Shown here in pieces: positions 29,763 to 38,742 of a stretch of 64,000 nucleotides of DNA. The notes beneath the pieces are model-generated. The model did no database searches. It saw nothing but the letters and a program-made list of their open reading frames with translations, and was not told where the DNA came from. Location of the stretch: assembly GCF_013201705.1 (NCBI RefSeq), contig NZ_CP053837.1, forward strand, positions 1,178,001-1,242,000, given 5' to 3'. The stretch is from Aliarcobacter faecis (lineage in GTDB: Bacteria > Campylobacterota > Campylobacteria > Campylobacterales > Arcobacteraceae). How positions within the stretch are numbered: the stretch's first letter is position 1; the number at the start of each line of letters is the position of its first letter. A program made the position numbers and the translations under genes.

Positions 29763-31129
29763 TGATAGATTTTGCCAAATTTGTAAAATACTCAAAACCA
29801 GGACCAAGATATACTTCATATCCAACTGCTCCTGAGTTTAGTGAAAGTTTTACTCAAGAAGATTTAAAAAACTACTTTAAAAATCAAGATAGTAATAGAA
29901 ATTTATCTTTATATTTCCATCTTCCATTTTGTAGAAGTGCCTGTTATTTTTGTGGTTGTAATACTATTTTTACATCAAAAGAGGATAAAAAAGTACGATA
30001 TATTAACTATATAAAAAAAGAGTTAGATATTTTAAAAAAGCATTTAGACACTTCAAGAGTTGTTAGTCAAATGCACTTTGGGGGAGGAACTCCTACATTT
30101 TTTTCACCTAGTCAATTAGAAGAGTTAATCTTTAAAATCAAAGAGACTTTTCCAAACTTTAGTAATGATGCTGAAATCTCTTGTGAAGTAGATCCTAGAT
30201 ACTTTACAAAAGAGCATATGGATGTGCTTAAAGCTGGTGGAGTAAATCGTCTAAGTTTTGGGGTACAAGATTTAGATGAAAATGTACAAAAAACAATTCA
30301 TAGAGTTCAACCATTTGAATTAACTCAAAATGTTATAAATATAGCAAGAAATGCTGGAATAAAATCTATAAATACCGATTTAATATATGGTTTACCACAT
30401 CAAACAAAAGATAGTTTTAAAACAACTTTAGAAAAAATGATAACTTTAAGCCCAGATAGATTTGCAGTATTTAACTATGCTCATGTTCCATGGCTTATGA
30501 AAACTATGAGAAAGTTTGATGAATCAACATTTCCAACTCCACATGAAAAACTAGAAATGTTAAAGTTTACAATAGACTTTTTTACATCAAATGGCTACAA
30601 AATGGTTGGGATGGACCACTTTGCAAAACCTGAAGATGAACTTTTTAAGGCTATAGAAAAAGGTGAACTTCATAGAAATTTCCAAGGATATACAACAAAA
30701 GGTGGAGCTGATTTAATAGGAATTGGTGTTACATCTATAGGAAATGGTGTTGATTACTATGCCCAAAATTATAAAGATTTAGAGGAATGGGAAAAGGCAA
30801 TAGATAATAACGATTTACCAGTATTTAAAGGGTATAAATTAAGTGATGATGATATACTTAGACAATATGTAATTATGGAGCTTATGAGTAATTTTTCACT
30901 AAATATAAGAAAAGTAGAAGAAGAGTTTAAAATAGAATTTAAAAACTATTTTAATGATGCACTAGAAGCTTTAAAAGAGTTTGAAGAAGCAGAATTAATC
31001 TCTATATCAAATGATAAGATAGAAGTTTCTCAAACTGGAACTATGCTTATAAGAAATATTTGTATGCCATTTGATGCTTATTTAAATAAAATACCTGAAG
31101 ATAAAAGAAGATTTTCTAAAACAATTTAA
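29762..31129 (+). CDS. hemN: Oxygen-independent coproporphyrinogen III dehydrogenase
   Basis: HemN decarboxylates coproporphyrinogen III to protoporphyrinogen IX using radical SAM chemistry. The 455-residue protein has the cluster motif CRSACYFCGC, the HFGGGTPTF SAM motif near residue 105, and the N-terminal KPGPRYTSYPTAPEF that separates true HemN from HemW. The family also has a C-terminal domain, seen here as DDDILRQYVIMELMSNF. It is coupled to argF and followed by a bidirectional hairpin. Confidence 0.95.
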   Translation: MIDFAKFVKYSKPGPRYTSYPTAPEFSESFTQEDLKNYFKNQDSNRNLSLYFHLPFCRSACYFCGCNTIFTSKEDKKVRYINYIKKELDILKKHLDTSRVVSQMHFGGGTPTFFSPSQLEELIFKIKETFPNFSNDAEISCEVDPRYFTKEHMDVLKAGGVNRLSFGVQDLDENVQKTIHRVQPFELTQNVINIARNAGIKSINTDLIYGLPHQTKDSFKTTLEKMITLSPDRFAVFNYAHVPWLMKTMRKFDESTFPTPHEKLEMLKFTIDFFTSNGYKMVGMDHFAKPEDELFKAIEKGELHRNFQGYTTKGGADLIGIGVTSIGNGVDYYAQNYKDLEEWEKAIDNNDLPVFKGYKLSDDDILRQYVIMELMSNFSLNIRKVEEEFKIEFKNYFNDALEALKEFEEAELISISNDKIEVSQTGTMLIRNICMPFDAYLNKIPEDKRRFSKTI

Positions 31130-31135
31130 AAATAA

Positions 31136-31157
31136 AAAGAGAGTTAAAACTCTCTTT
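31136..31157. terminator. Terminator between hemN and the siderophore receptor gene
   Basis: A 10-bp inverted repeat (AAAGAGAGTT with AACTCTCTTT) around two bases in the convergent gap. The A and T runs on each side allow use by both transcripts. Confidence 0.78.
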
Positions 31158-31168
31158 CTATAAATTTT

Positions 31169-33265
31169 CTAAAACTCCATTTTCATAGAAAATGCAAGAT
31201 TTCTAGGCTCTCCAAAAGCTGAATTTCCAATCCAATATGTCTTATTAGTTAAATTTGTAACATTCACTATAAAAGTTGTAGGAAATTTATCAAGTTTTGT
31301 TTTATATCTAAATCCACCATCATAAACTGTATAAGAGGGAATAACATCTGTATTTTCACCATCTCTATATGATTTACCTGTATAGTATGCACCACCTGTT
31401 ATAGTTAAACCTTTTAACATTGGAATATCATACTCTGCATATAGTTTTGCCATTTTAGAAGCTGTATCAGTTGGTTTTTTTCCTACATTTTCTTTAGCTT
31501 TATCTATTTTTAAATCCATAATTGTTCCACCACCTATAACTGTAAAATTATCAGTTAATTTTCCAGTCGCTGTTAATTCTAATCCCTGATGAATTTCTAA
31601 ACCATCTTGAGTTACTTCTTTCATTCCATTTAAAAGGTTTTTATCATATCTAAGTGCTTTTTCTATTCTAAATAGAGCTGAACTTAAAAGTAGATTTTCA
31701 GAAACTGAATATTTTGCTCCAACTTCATACTGTTTACTTACATAAGGATCAAGAACTTCACCATTATTACTACAATTTGCACACTCAACTTTTAAACCAT
31801 TTTCTAAAGACTCTATATATGTTGCATAAGTTGTTAAATCTTCAAATGGTTTATATATTAAAGATATACTTGGAGTTATTTTATCTGCATCATAACCACC
31901 TGTTCTATCTCCATTTAAATTATAATTTTTTTCTTCAACTTTTGCATAGTTGAATCCAACTAAAGAACTCCATTGCTCATTAAATCTAATATCATCACCT
32001 ATCATAAGATTTGTTTTCTCATTGCGTCCAGATACATACCTTTTATTATTTGAACTTCCTATATATATTGGTTTGGGTGCATTATTTAATTGATTTAAAG
32101 TAAAATCTCCTACTTTAACCCATTCCCAAGCTCCATCTATACTTTTACTTTTAGTTCTATTTCCAGAACCACCTATAGTTAAAGTATGACCAATTCCAAA
32201 AGTCTCAAAATCAATATCTGTATAAACATAAGCACCTTCACTTTTTGATGTATGAGGCCATGTTTTATAATAATTTAAACTGTATGTTCCATCATAATTA
32301 TCATATACATAAGGCATATTCATATCATTTTCATGGTCAAGATGAATATATCCTGTTCTAAGTTTTACATTATCATTAATTTGCCATAAAGACTTAAATC
32401 CTAATCTATCTTGAGAAGAATCAGAATATGTCCAATCAGGAGCATAACCTTGTTTTGGGTCTAAGATACTTGCTGATTGATTACTAAAAACAGAAGCAGT
32501 TAATTTATCTATTTTATTTTTTTTATGAGAAGCATCAATTGTAAAAATTAAATTATCATTAACTCTCCAATCTAATGCACCCGTAATTAATTCTCTATCT
32601 ATATTTTGATCATGAATAGAAGTTTCTCCATCTTGTTTTACAGCATTTAATCTATAAGAGAATTTTCCTTTTTCATCTATCTTTCCACCTAAATCTACAT
32701 GCCCATAAAAAGCTTGATTACCAGTACTTCCAATAGTAAGATTTGTAAGTCTCTCTTGAGTTGGTCTTTTTGTTACATAGTTTACTGCTCCACCAACATA
32801 TCCTACACCATACAAGAATCCTGATAATCCATTTAATATCTCTAATCTTTCAAGTTCCTCTGTTGTGATACCTTCCACCCAAGAAAAAGGAATACCATCT
32901 AAAATATGATTCCCTGAAGCACCAAAACCTCTTATATTTATTTCTGGGGTATTCCAGCTACCTGAAGTAGTTGAAGTTCTTGTTACTTGAACAACTGGAT
33001 TCATTTTAAAAATTTGATCTATTCCACTTGCTGTATTTTCTATTAATTCTTGTGATATTACACTCATTTGATATGGAGTGTCTTGTAAACTTCTTTTATC
33101 CCAAAGTCCCACTCCACTTATCTCTTTTGTAACATACCCCTCTTCAGAACTTCCACTAAGTTGTTTTTCATTTACTGAAATTTCATCAAGTTTTACTATT
33201 TCATCTGCACTTAAATGTACACCCCCAACTAAAATTGCAACTCCTATTGCCAATTCAACTCTCAT
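31169..33265 (-). CDS. TonB-dependent siderophore receptor
   Basis: A 698-residue outer-membrane receptor. It has a short signal peptide (about 1-20), a TonB-box-like start (DEISVNEK), a plug domain (about 45-165: TPYQMSVISQELIENTA, INIRGFGASG, LERLEILNGLSGFLYGVG, GGAVNYVTKRPT), and a 22-strand barrel ending in a C-terminal Phe (MKMEF), as outer-membrane proteins do. Features such as FLYGVGYVGGAVNY place it in the ferric hydroxamate/siderophore group, but the ligand cannot be read from sequence. The Fur-box-like palindrome upstream points to iron repression. No other iron-uptake genes adjoin it. Confidence 0.9.
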   Translation of the reverse strand: MRVELAIGVAILVGGVHLSADEIVKLDEISVNEKQLSGSSEEGYVTKEISGVGLWDKRSLQDTPYQMSVISQELIENTASGIDQIFKMNPVVQVTRTSTTSGSWNTPEINIRGFGASGNHILDGIPFSWVEGITTEELERLEILNGLSGFLYGVGYVGGAVNYVTKRPTQERLTNLTIGSTGNQAFYGHVDLGGKIDEKGKFSYRLNAVKQDGETSIHDQNIDRELITGALDWRVNDNLIFTIDASHKKNKIDKLTASVFSNQSASILDPKQGYAPDWTYSDSSQDRLGFKSLWQINDNVKLRTGYIHLDHENDMNMPYVYDNYDGTYSLNYYKTWPHTSKSEGAYVYTDIDFETFGIGHTLTIGGSGNRTKSKSIDGAWEWVKVGDFTLNQLNNAPKPIYIGSSNNKRYVSGRNEKTNLMIGDDIRFNEQWSSLVGFNYAKVEEKNYNLNGDRTGGYDADKITPSISLIYKPFEDLTTYATYIESLENGLKVECANCSNNGEVLDPYVSKQYEVGAKYSVSENLLLSSALFRIEKALRYDKNLLNGMKEVTQDGLEIHQGLELTATGKLTDNFTVIGGGTIMDLKIDKAKENVGKKPTDTASKMAKLYAEYDIPMLKGLTITGGAYYTGKSYRDGENTDVIPSYTVYDGGFRYKTKLDKFPTTFIVNVTNLTNKTYWIGNSAFGEPRNLAFSMKMEF

Positions 33266-33282
33266 AATTCTCCTTTCTCCAA

Positions 33283-33301
33283 TTATAATAACTATTATTA
33301 A
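33283..33301 (-). promoter_or_regulatory. Fur-box-like palindrome
   Basis: Upstream of the siderophore receptor lies the perfect palindrome ATAATA-AC-TATTAT, extended to TTATAATAACTATTATTAA, close to the AT-rich Fur sites of Campylobacterota. It sits about 20-35 bases before the ATG, between the presumed promoter and the GGAGAAAGGAG ribosome site, a position that would block transcription when iron is plentiful. Confidence 0.6.
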
Positions 33302-33440
33302 TATATAACGAGAAAGTCTATCAAAAAAAAATGTCCTAAAAATGTCTTTTCTATTTTTTTATGATTTATTTTAGATTTTTTTAATTTCTGAGGTTTTTAT
33401 TTAAATTTTTTATTTATAAGATTAACTTTACTAGATAAAA

Positions 33441-34394
33441 TTAAGATTTCATTTGAAAATTTGAAATATAACTATTCATAAAAGAGAAATCTACACTTTT
33501 ACTAAACTCTATATCCAAATCCATAATATATAGATTTTTTAAATTAAACTTTTTAAGTTTTACAAAATCTTTTTGTGTTGTAACAATAGAAAAATCTTTA
33601 TATCTTTCTAAAATATTATCTATTTCATTTTGAGTAAAATTATGATGATCTTCAAAAGCCAATAAATTTACATTTTTTGGCAAAAATTCAAGAAGTCTTT
33701 TTGGTTTTGAAATTGCTGTTAAAAGAAGAGTCTTTTCTGGTAATATTGCTTCTTTCTCATCTTTTTTTATAGTTACAACTCTTTTAAAATCTCTATCTTC
33801 CTTTAACTCTAAATCTGCCTTACTATAAAAACTTTTAGGTTCTCTATATCCACCACTTGGAAGACAAAAGATATTTGTAGGCTCTTTTTTATTTCTAAGA
33901 AGAATTTCAAATTTTTTTATATGATATTTTGAAAAACCATCATCTAAAAAAACTATTTTACAAGCTAACTCTTTTGCTTTAATTATCGCATTATCTCTAT
34001 TTTCACTTACAATAATCGTAGCTTTTTTTAAAAAGAGTGCTAAAAGCATTGCTTCATCACCACTTTCATTTACATCTACTTTTATCTCTCCATTTAAACT
34101 AACAATAACTAAACCTTTTGAAGATCTTCCATACCCTCTTAATATAACACAAGCATTTTCATATTCTTTTGCTAACTTAATAGTTATTGGAGTTTTACCA
34201 CTTCCTCCAATAGTTAAATTCCCAATAGATATGATAGGTATTTCAAAATCAATCTGCTTTACAAAAGCTCTTTTAAGTAAAACTACAAAAACATAGATAA
34301 AAGTTAAGGGAAGAAGTAAAAAAGAGATAATTTTTTGAAAAAAGTTTGGATAAAAAAGGTAATCTTCTACCCAAAGAATAAGCTTTTGCTTCAA
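33441..34394 (-). CDS. lpxK: Tetraacyldisaccharide 4'-kinase
   Basis: LpxK phosphorylates the 4' position of the lipid A precursor at the inner membrane. The protein has an N-terminal membrane-associated helix (about 12-42), a P-loop (GNLTIGGSGKTP) near residue 65, and the DDGFSKYHI motif near 175, standard for the family. I favour a TTG start at 34394, which follows the stop of the aminotransferase gene and GTGGATATAA. A TTG at 34415 is also possible and adds 7 residues (324 total). It is coupled to the aminotransferase gene. Confidence 0.92.
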   Translation of the reverse strand: MKQKLILWVEDYLFYPNFFQKIISFLLLPLTFIYVFVVLLKRAFVKQIDFEIPIISIGNLTIGGSGKTPITIKLAKEYENACVILRGYGRSSKGLVIVSLNGEIKVDVNESGDEAMLLALFLKKATIIVSENRDNAIIKAKELACKIVFLDDGFSKYHIKKFEILLRNKKEPTNIFCLPSGGYREPKSFYSKADLELKEDRDFKRVVTIKKDEKEAILPEKTLLLTAISKPKRLLEFLPKNVNLLAFEDHHNFTQNEIDNILERYKDFSIVTTQKDFVKLKKFNLKNLYIMDLDIEFSKSVDFSFMNSYISNFQMKS

Positions 34395-34395
34395 A

Positions 34396-35535
34396 TTATA
34401 TCCACTCTTTTGCAACTTTAATTACTTGCTCACATATATAATTTACATCTTCATTTAAAAGACCTGCATAAATAGGTAGAGATAGTATTTGTTGATAGTT
34501 ATTTAAAGCATTTGGAAATGCTGTAATCTTTATAGAATATTTACTTTTATAGTATGATAAAAGATGAAGAGGAATATAGTTTAGTGCTGTTGCAACCCCT
34601 CTTTCTTTTAAAGCTCTTGCAAAAGCATCTCTATTTCTTGATATTTTTATGATATATTGAGTATAAATATGTCCCTCTTTAAAAGGTAAAACTGTGATAT
34701 GTTTAACCCCACTTAAATTCTCTTCATAAATTTTTGCTATCTCTTTTCTTCTTTTTATAAAACCATCTGTTTTTTTAAGTTGAGCTATTGCATAAGCAGC
34801 ATCAAGTTCTGATAAATCAAATTTATGTCCAATATCATCTACATCATAAACATAATCAAGATTTCCATAATTATCATAAGCTGTTGTAATTGCATGAGTT
34901 CTTAAAAGTTTTGCTCTTTTTGCTAAATCTTCGTTATTTGTTACAAGAACTCCTGAACGACTTATTGCATACTTTGATGGAGATGGATTTGTAGAGAATA
35001 TTGTCATGTCTGCTTTTAAATTTCCTACTTTTTGCCCTTTATATGTAGTTCCTAAAGCTGCTCTACAATCTTCAATTATTAAAATATTATGTTTTTTTGC
35101 TATTTCATAAATCTTATCTAAATCAGGTGCAAGTCCTCCAATAAAAGTAATAATTGCTGCTCTTAATTTTTTTGATTTATTTGCAATTATTGCCTCTTCA
35201 AATTTTGTAATATCTAAATTCATATCTTCCAAACTAATATCTACAAAAATTGGTTCAGCATCAAAATGTCTTACTGTTTCAGGTAAATTTACAAAAGAGT
35301 TTACAGACATCAAAATCTTATCCCCTCTTTTAAGTTTCATAGAGCTAAGTGCTAAATGTAAAGCTGAGGTAGAAGTTGATGTTGCAATAGAGTATTTACA
35401 GCCAATATACTTATTTATAAGTTCTTCAAACTCTAAAACCTTAGATAAATCATTCTTAGCTTCAAGAACTGATCTTATTTGATTTAGTTCTTCATTATCT
35501 AAAGTTGCTTTATATATTGCTATATTTTTACTCAT
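34396..35535 (-). CDS. DegT/DnrJ/EryC1-family PLP aminotransferase
   Basis: A 379-residue sugar-aminotransferase-type protein. ATSTSTSALHLAL near residue 52 binds PLP phosphate, IIEDCRAALGTTYKG near 155 carries the Asp that pairs with the pyridine nitrogen, and the Schiff-base Lys is probably in FSTNPSPSKYAIS near residue 186. Family members transaminate nucleotide-linked keto sugars for LPS or glycan synthesis, and the neighbouring lpxK fits a cell-surface role. The exact sugar is unknown. The motif around the Lys (NPSPSK rather than SFHxxK) is somewhat divergent. Confidence 0.85.
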   Translation of the reverse strand: MSKNIAIYKATLDNEELNQIRSVLEAKNDLSKVLEFEELINKYIGCKYSIATSTSTSALHLALSSMKLKRGDKILMSVNSFVNLPETVRHFDAEPIFVDISLEDMNLDITKFEEAIIANKSKKLRAAIITFIGGLAPDLDKIYEIAKKHNILIIEDCRAALGTTYKGQKVGNLKADMTIFSTNPSPSKYAISRSGVLVTNNEDLAKRAKLLRTHAITTAYDNYGNLDYVYDVDDIGHKFDLSELDAAYAIAQLKKTDGFIKRRKEIAKIYEENLSGVKHITVLPFKEGHIYTQYIIKISRNRDAFARALKERGVATALNYIPLHLLSYYKSKYSIKITAFPNALNNYQQILSLPIYAGLLNEDVNYICEQVIKVAKEWI

Positions 35536-35548
35536 TATTACCCTTTTA

Positions 35549-36301
35549 TTATATTTGTGCTATTTTTGGAAGTTCTCTTTTAAAACTATTTATTTTTACT
35601 CTTTTTATGATTTTTTCAATCATATCTTCATCAAATCCTAGATTTAACAACTCATCTCTTGAAGATTTTTTATCTACAAAAGCCCTTAAAAATTCATCAA
35701 TTTGTGCATAATTAAAACCTAAATCAGCTTCATCACTTTGACCTTCATACAAATCAGCACTAGGAGCTTTATTTATAATTGCTTCTGCAACACCTAAAAA
35801 TTTTGCAAACTCAAATAAATCACTTTTATAGATATTTCCTATTGGATTTATTGCACAAGCTAAATCTCCAAAAATTGTTCCATATCCTAAAAGTAGTTCA
35901 CTTTTATTTGATGTTCCAATCACAAGGCTTTTTTCTCTTGCACTAATATCATATAAAACATTCATTCTAAGTCTTGCACTAAAATTACCGATTCTTAAAC
36001 TATCATTTTGCATATTTGATATATAAGCTTTTAGCATAGGTTCAATAGATACTATCTCATATTTTATATCAAATTTTTCACAAAGTTTTAAAGCATCATC
36101 AACAGAAGATTTAGAAGAAAATTGCGATGGTAATAAAACACATAAAAGATTTTCTTTAAAAACCTCTTTACATAAAACTGCAACAATAGCCGAATCAAGA
36201 CCACCAGAAAGACCTAAAACAACACTTTTATGCCCTGTTTTTGATACTTCTTCTTCTAAAAAATTAATTAATTTTTGCTTAATATTTTGCCAATTATTCA
36301 T
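35549..36301 (-). CDS. nadE: NAD+ synthase
   Basis: NadE amidates nicotinic acid adenine dinucleotide to NAD+. The 250-residue protein is the short, ammonia-dependent form with no glutaminase domain. Motifs: SGGLDSAIVAVL (PP-loop, near residue 31), GTSNKSELLLGYGTIFGDLACAINPIG near 130, and KAPSADLYEGQSDEADLGF near 180. AGGATTTAAA precedes the ATG. It lies between a small hypothetical gene and the aminotransferase on the same strand. Confidence 0.95.
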   Translation of the reverse strand: MNNWQNIKQKLINFLEEEVSKTGHKSVVLGLSGGLDSAIVAVLCKEVFKENLLCVLLPSQFSSKSSVDDALKLCEKFDIKYEIVSIEPMLKAYISNMQNDSLRIGNFSARLRMNVLYDISAREKSLVIGTSNKSELLLGYGTIFGDLACAINPIGNIYKSDLFEFAKFLGVAEAIINKAPSADLYEGQSDEADLGFNYAQIDEFLRAFVDKKSSRDELLNLGFDEDMIEKIIKRVKINSFKRELPKIAQI

Positions 36302-36321
36302 TTTTAAATCCTAGTTTAAGA

Positions 36322-36543
36322 TTATATATCATCTTTCTTTGTTTTATTATAAATCTCATCTAAATAAGTAGAGTTTGTCTCTTTTTGTTCAACTTTCTTA
36401 TCAATTAATCTAAAAACAATATCTTTTAGTTCATCTTCATCAAAATAGTTTAGATAGTTTGGATTTATATCAACTACTTCATTTTGAGATATTTTTAGTA
36501 ACTCTTTAATCTCTTCTATTAGCTCTTTTTTTATATCAACCAT
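36322..36543 (-). CDS. Small hypothetical helical protein
   Basis: About 73 residues from the ATG at 36543 (an ATG at 36558 would overlap the previous gene and add 5). It is acidic, helical and without Cys or membrane segments, with no family I recognise. It is tightly packed between the BFD-like gene and nadE in one operon. Confidence 0.55.
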   Translation of the reverse strand: MVDIKKELIEEIKELLKISQNEVVDINPNYLNYFDEDELKDIVFRLIDKKVEQKETNSTYLDEIYNKTKKDDI

Positions 36544-36544
36544 T

Positions 36545-36775
36545 TTACTCTTTTTCAAACTTTTTTAAAATTTCACTTAAATATAGATTCATTTTTTGTT
36601 CACCTATATCATCTTCTTTACTTCTACAACAACCACAAGATGTTCCTGCATCTGTTATCTTTGCTAAATCTTCCAAATTTTTTGCACCTTTTTCTTTTAT
36701 TGCAAAAATAATCTCTCCTAAGCTAACTTGTTTACATTCACAAACTATATATGAGTGTGGAAAACTTCTCGACAT
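36545..36775 (-). CDS. BFD-like [2Fe-2S] protein
   Basis: A 76-residue protein with the BFD cysteine spacing C-x-C (Cys12, Cys14), about 32 residues, then C-x-x-C (Cys47, Cys50, in SCGCC). In the family this binds a [2Fe-2S] cluster; bacterioferritin-associated ferredoxin frees iron from bacterioferritin, and NirB and other enzymes carry the same domain. No bacterioferritin gene adjoins. The ATG overlaps the stop of the DjlA-like gene (TAATG). Confidence 0.82.
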   Translation of the reverse strand: MSRSFPHSYIVCECKQVSLGEIIFAIKEKGAKNLEDLAKITDAGTSCGCCRSKEDDIGEQKMNLYLSEILKKFEKE

Positions 36776-37530
36776 TATATTCCTCTACTTTTTTTAATAA
36801 TCTCATAAGCCTCATTTATCTCTTGAAGTTTTTTTGTTGCTTCATCAATTTTATTTTGAGATTCTCCTCTACCAGAGATAATATCTGGATGATTTTGCTT
36901 TACTAAATCTCTATATTTTTTCTTTATTGTATTATCATCATCATTTGAATTTGAGTTTAAAATCTCATAAGCTTTATCAAGACTCACTTTTTCTTGCTCT
37001 TTTGCATTTTTAAAGAAAGCCTCTAATTTTAATATTATTTTTAAATAATCAGTCTGTTCTATTTTTAAAGCTTGTGCTATATCTTCTGTTATTTCTCTCT
37101 CTGATTTACTAAATTCCCCATCTATAAAAGCAAGATTTAGTAAATATTCTAAATATTTAACCCTAGTTTCATAACTATTTTTTGTCAAAATATATAATCT
37201 ATCACAAAGAGTTATAAGATTTGAAAAATTATCTTTCTCTTTATTATAGAGTTCTTTTAATCTTCCTCTTACTTCATCACTATTTTCAAAATGGCTTGAG
37301 ATATCATTTAAAGTATGTTTTATAAGTTCAGCTTCAAGCTCACCTACTTTTCCATCTGCTTTTGCAACTTTTGCTAAAAGTGCAACTAAAAGACCTGCTT
37401 CATGATTTAAAATATCACCTCTAAAAAACTCTTTTCTTTTTAAATTGATATTTTTAAAATCTTCTGTTTTATAGTTTTTAGCAATAAAATATAAAATAAT
37501 AATTACAATAGTTAAAACAAAAAACTCCAT
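36775..37530 (-). CDS. DjlA-like protein with TerB and J domains
   Basis: A 251-residue membrane-anchored co-chaperone-like protein. An N-terminal membrane helix (about 2-17) is followed by a TerB-like helical domain (about 42-165: LLVALLAKVAKADGKVGELEAE and a second AFIDGEFSKSERE copy of the acidic motif). A C-terminal J domain (about 185-251) has NHPD in place and ALKQAYEII-like EINEAYEII. DjlA recruits DnaK at the inner membrane. It is the first gene of a run with the BFD-like, hypothetical and nadE genes, divergent from tatB. Confidence 0.85.
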   Translation of the reverse strand: MEFFVLTIVIIILYFIAKNYKTEDFKNINLKRKEFFRGDILNHEAGLLVALLAKVAKADGKVGELEAELIKHTLNDISSHFENSDEVRGRLKELYNKEKDNFSNLITLCDRLYILTKNSYETRVKYLEYLLNLAFIDGEFSKSEREITEDIAQALKIEQTDYLKIILKLEAFFKNAKEQEKVSLDKAYEILNSNSNDDDNTIKKKYRDLVKQNHPDIISGRGESQNKIDEATKKLQEINEAYEIIKKSRGI

Positions 37531-37612
37531 TATTCAACCTTATTTTTAAATTTCTTTGATTTTAGCGAACTTTAGATAAAATTTTTACCCTATAAAAATT
37601 ATGGAGCAAAAA

Positions 37613-38014
37613 ATGTTTGGAATGGGAATAACTGAAATTTTACTTATTGCAATTGTTGCTATTATTGCACTTGGACCTGAAAAATTACCAGATGCAATGG
37701 TTAAAATAGCAAGACTTTTTAATAGTGTAAAGAAGGGTTTAAATGATGCAAAGACAACTCTTGATAATGAGTTAAATATCAAAGAGTTAAAAGATGAAGC
37801 AAATAAATTTAAAGCTCAAATAGAAGATACAAAAGCATCTTTAAGTGTTGATACTAAATTTGATTTAGGACTAGATGATATTTTAAAAGATGATTTAAAA
37901 CAAGATAATGAGGTAGAAAAAATTAAAGAAAAATTTGCAAAAGTAAATGAAGAGAAAGCTTTAGAAAAAAAAGAGGAAAAATTCTCTTTAAAAAACAGTG
38001 AGGAAGTTAAATAA
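37613..38014 (+). CDS. tatB: Twin-arginine translocase subunit TatB
   Basis: TatB forms the receptor complex for folded twin-arginine precursors with TatC. The ATG at 37613, after GGAG, gives 133 residues: one N-terminal membrane helix (MGITEILLIAIVAIIALGPEKLP), an amphipathic helix, then a long charged tail to 133. The Glu in the helix and GPEKLP are typical of TatB. An upstream in-frame ATG at 37601 adds 4 residues but would include the ribosome site. It overlaps tatC (TAATG). Confidence 0.9.
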   Translation: MFGMGITEILLIAIVAIIALGPEKLPDAMVKIARLFNSVKKGLNDAKTTLDNELNIKELKDEANKFKAQIEDTKASLSVDTKFDLGLDDILKDDLKQDNEVEKIKEKFAKVNEEKALEKKEEKFSLKNSEEVK

Positions 38015-38742
38015 TGTTTGAAGATTTAAAACCACATATTGCAGATTTAAGAAAAAGATTAGTTATTTCATCTATTAGCATTATTGCTATGTTTTTTATA
38101 TGTTTTAATTTTTATGAGCCAATTTTAGAATGGATGATGGTTCCAGTTAAACATGCTCTTCCTGCTGGAACTTCAATGATTGCAGTTGAAATTCAAGAAA
38201 CATTTTTTACAGCTATGAAAGTAGCATTTTTTGCAGGATTTATATTCTCTTTACCAGTTATTTTCTGGCAATTATGGTTATTTTTAGCTCCAGGATTATA
38301 TGAACATGAAAAAAAATTAGTTATTCCTTTCGTATTTTTTGCAACTTTAATGTTTTTAATTGGTGCTTCATTTGCTTATTATATCGTTGTGCCTATTGGA
38401 TTTGATTTCTTAATTGCATTTGGAAATAGTGTCGTTAGTGTATTACCTAGCATTGGAAAATATGTAGAATTTTTTACAAAACTAATGATTGGTTTTGGGA
38501 TTGCATTTGAGTTACCTGTTATTACATTTTTTCTTGCAAAAATTGGACTTGTAACAGATGAAACTTTAAAAGGTTTCTTTAGATATGCAGTTGTTTTAAT
38601 ATTTATTGTTGCAGCAATTTTAACTCCACCAGATGTTATAAGTCAAATTTTAATGGCTCTTCCTCTACTATTTTTATATGGAGTTTCAATCTATATAGCA
38701 AAAGTCTTTAATCCTGCACAAAAAGAAGAGGAAGAAGAATAA
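38014..38742 (+). CDS. tatC: Sec-independent protein translocase TatC
   Basis: A 242-residue protein with six membrane helices, the core receptor of the Tat system. The N-terminal HIADLRKRLVIS, the GFIFSLPVIFWQLWLFLAPGL stretch in the first periplasmic loop, and the Glu in the fourth helix region (FGIAFELPVITFFLAKIGLV) are all family landmarks. It follows tatB by overlap, and queA starts directly after its stop codon. Confidence 0.95.
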   Translation: MFEDLKPHIADLRKRLVISSISIIAMFFICFNFYEPILEWMMVPVKHALPAGTSMIAVEIQETFFTAMKVAFFAGFIFSLPVIFWQLWLFLAPGLYEHEKKLVIPFVFFATLMFLIGASFAYYIVVPIGFDFLIAFGNSVVSVLPSIGKYVEFFTKLMIGFGIAFELPVITFFLAKIGLVTDETLKGFFRYAVVLIFIVAAILTPPDVISQILMALPLLFLYGVSIYIAKVFNPAQKEEEEE

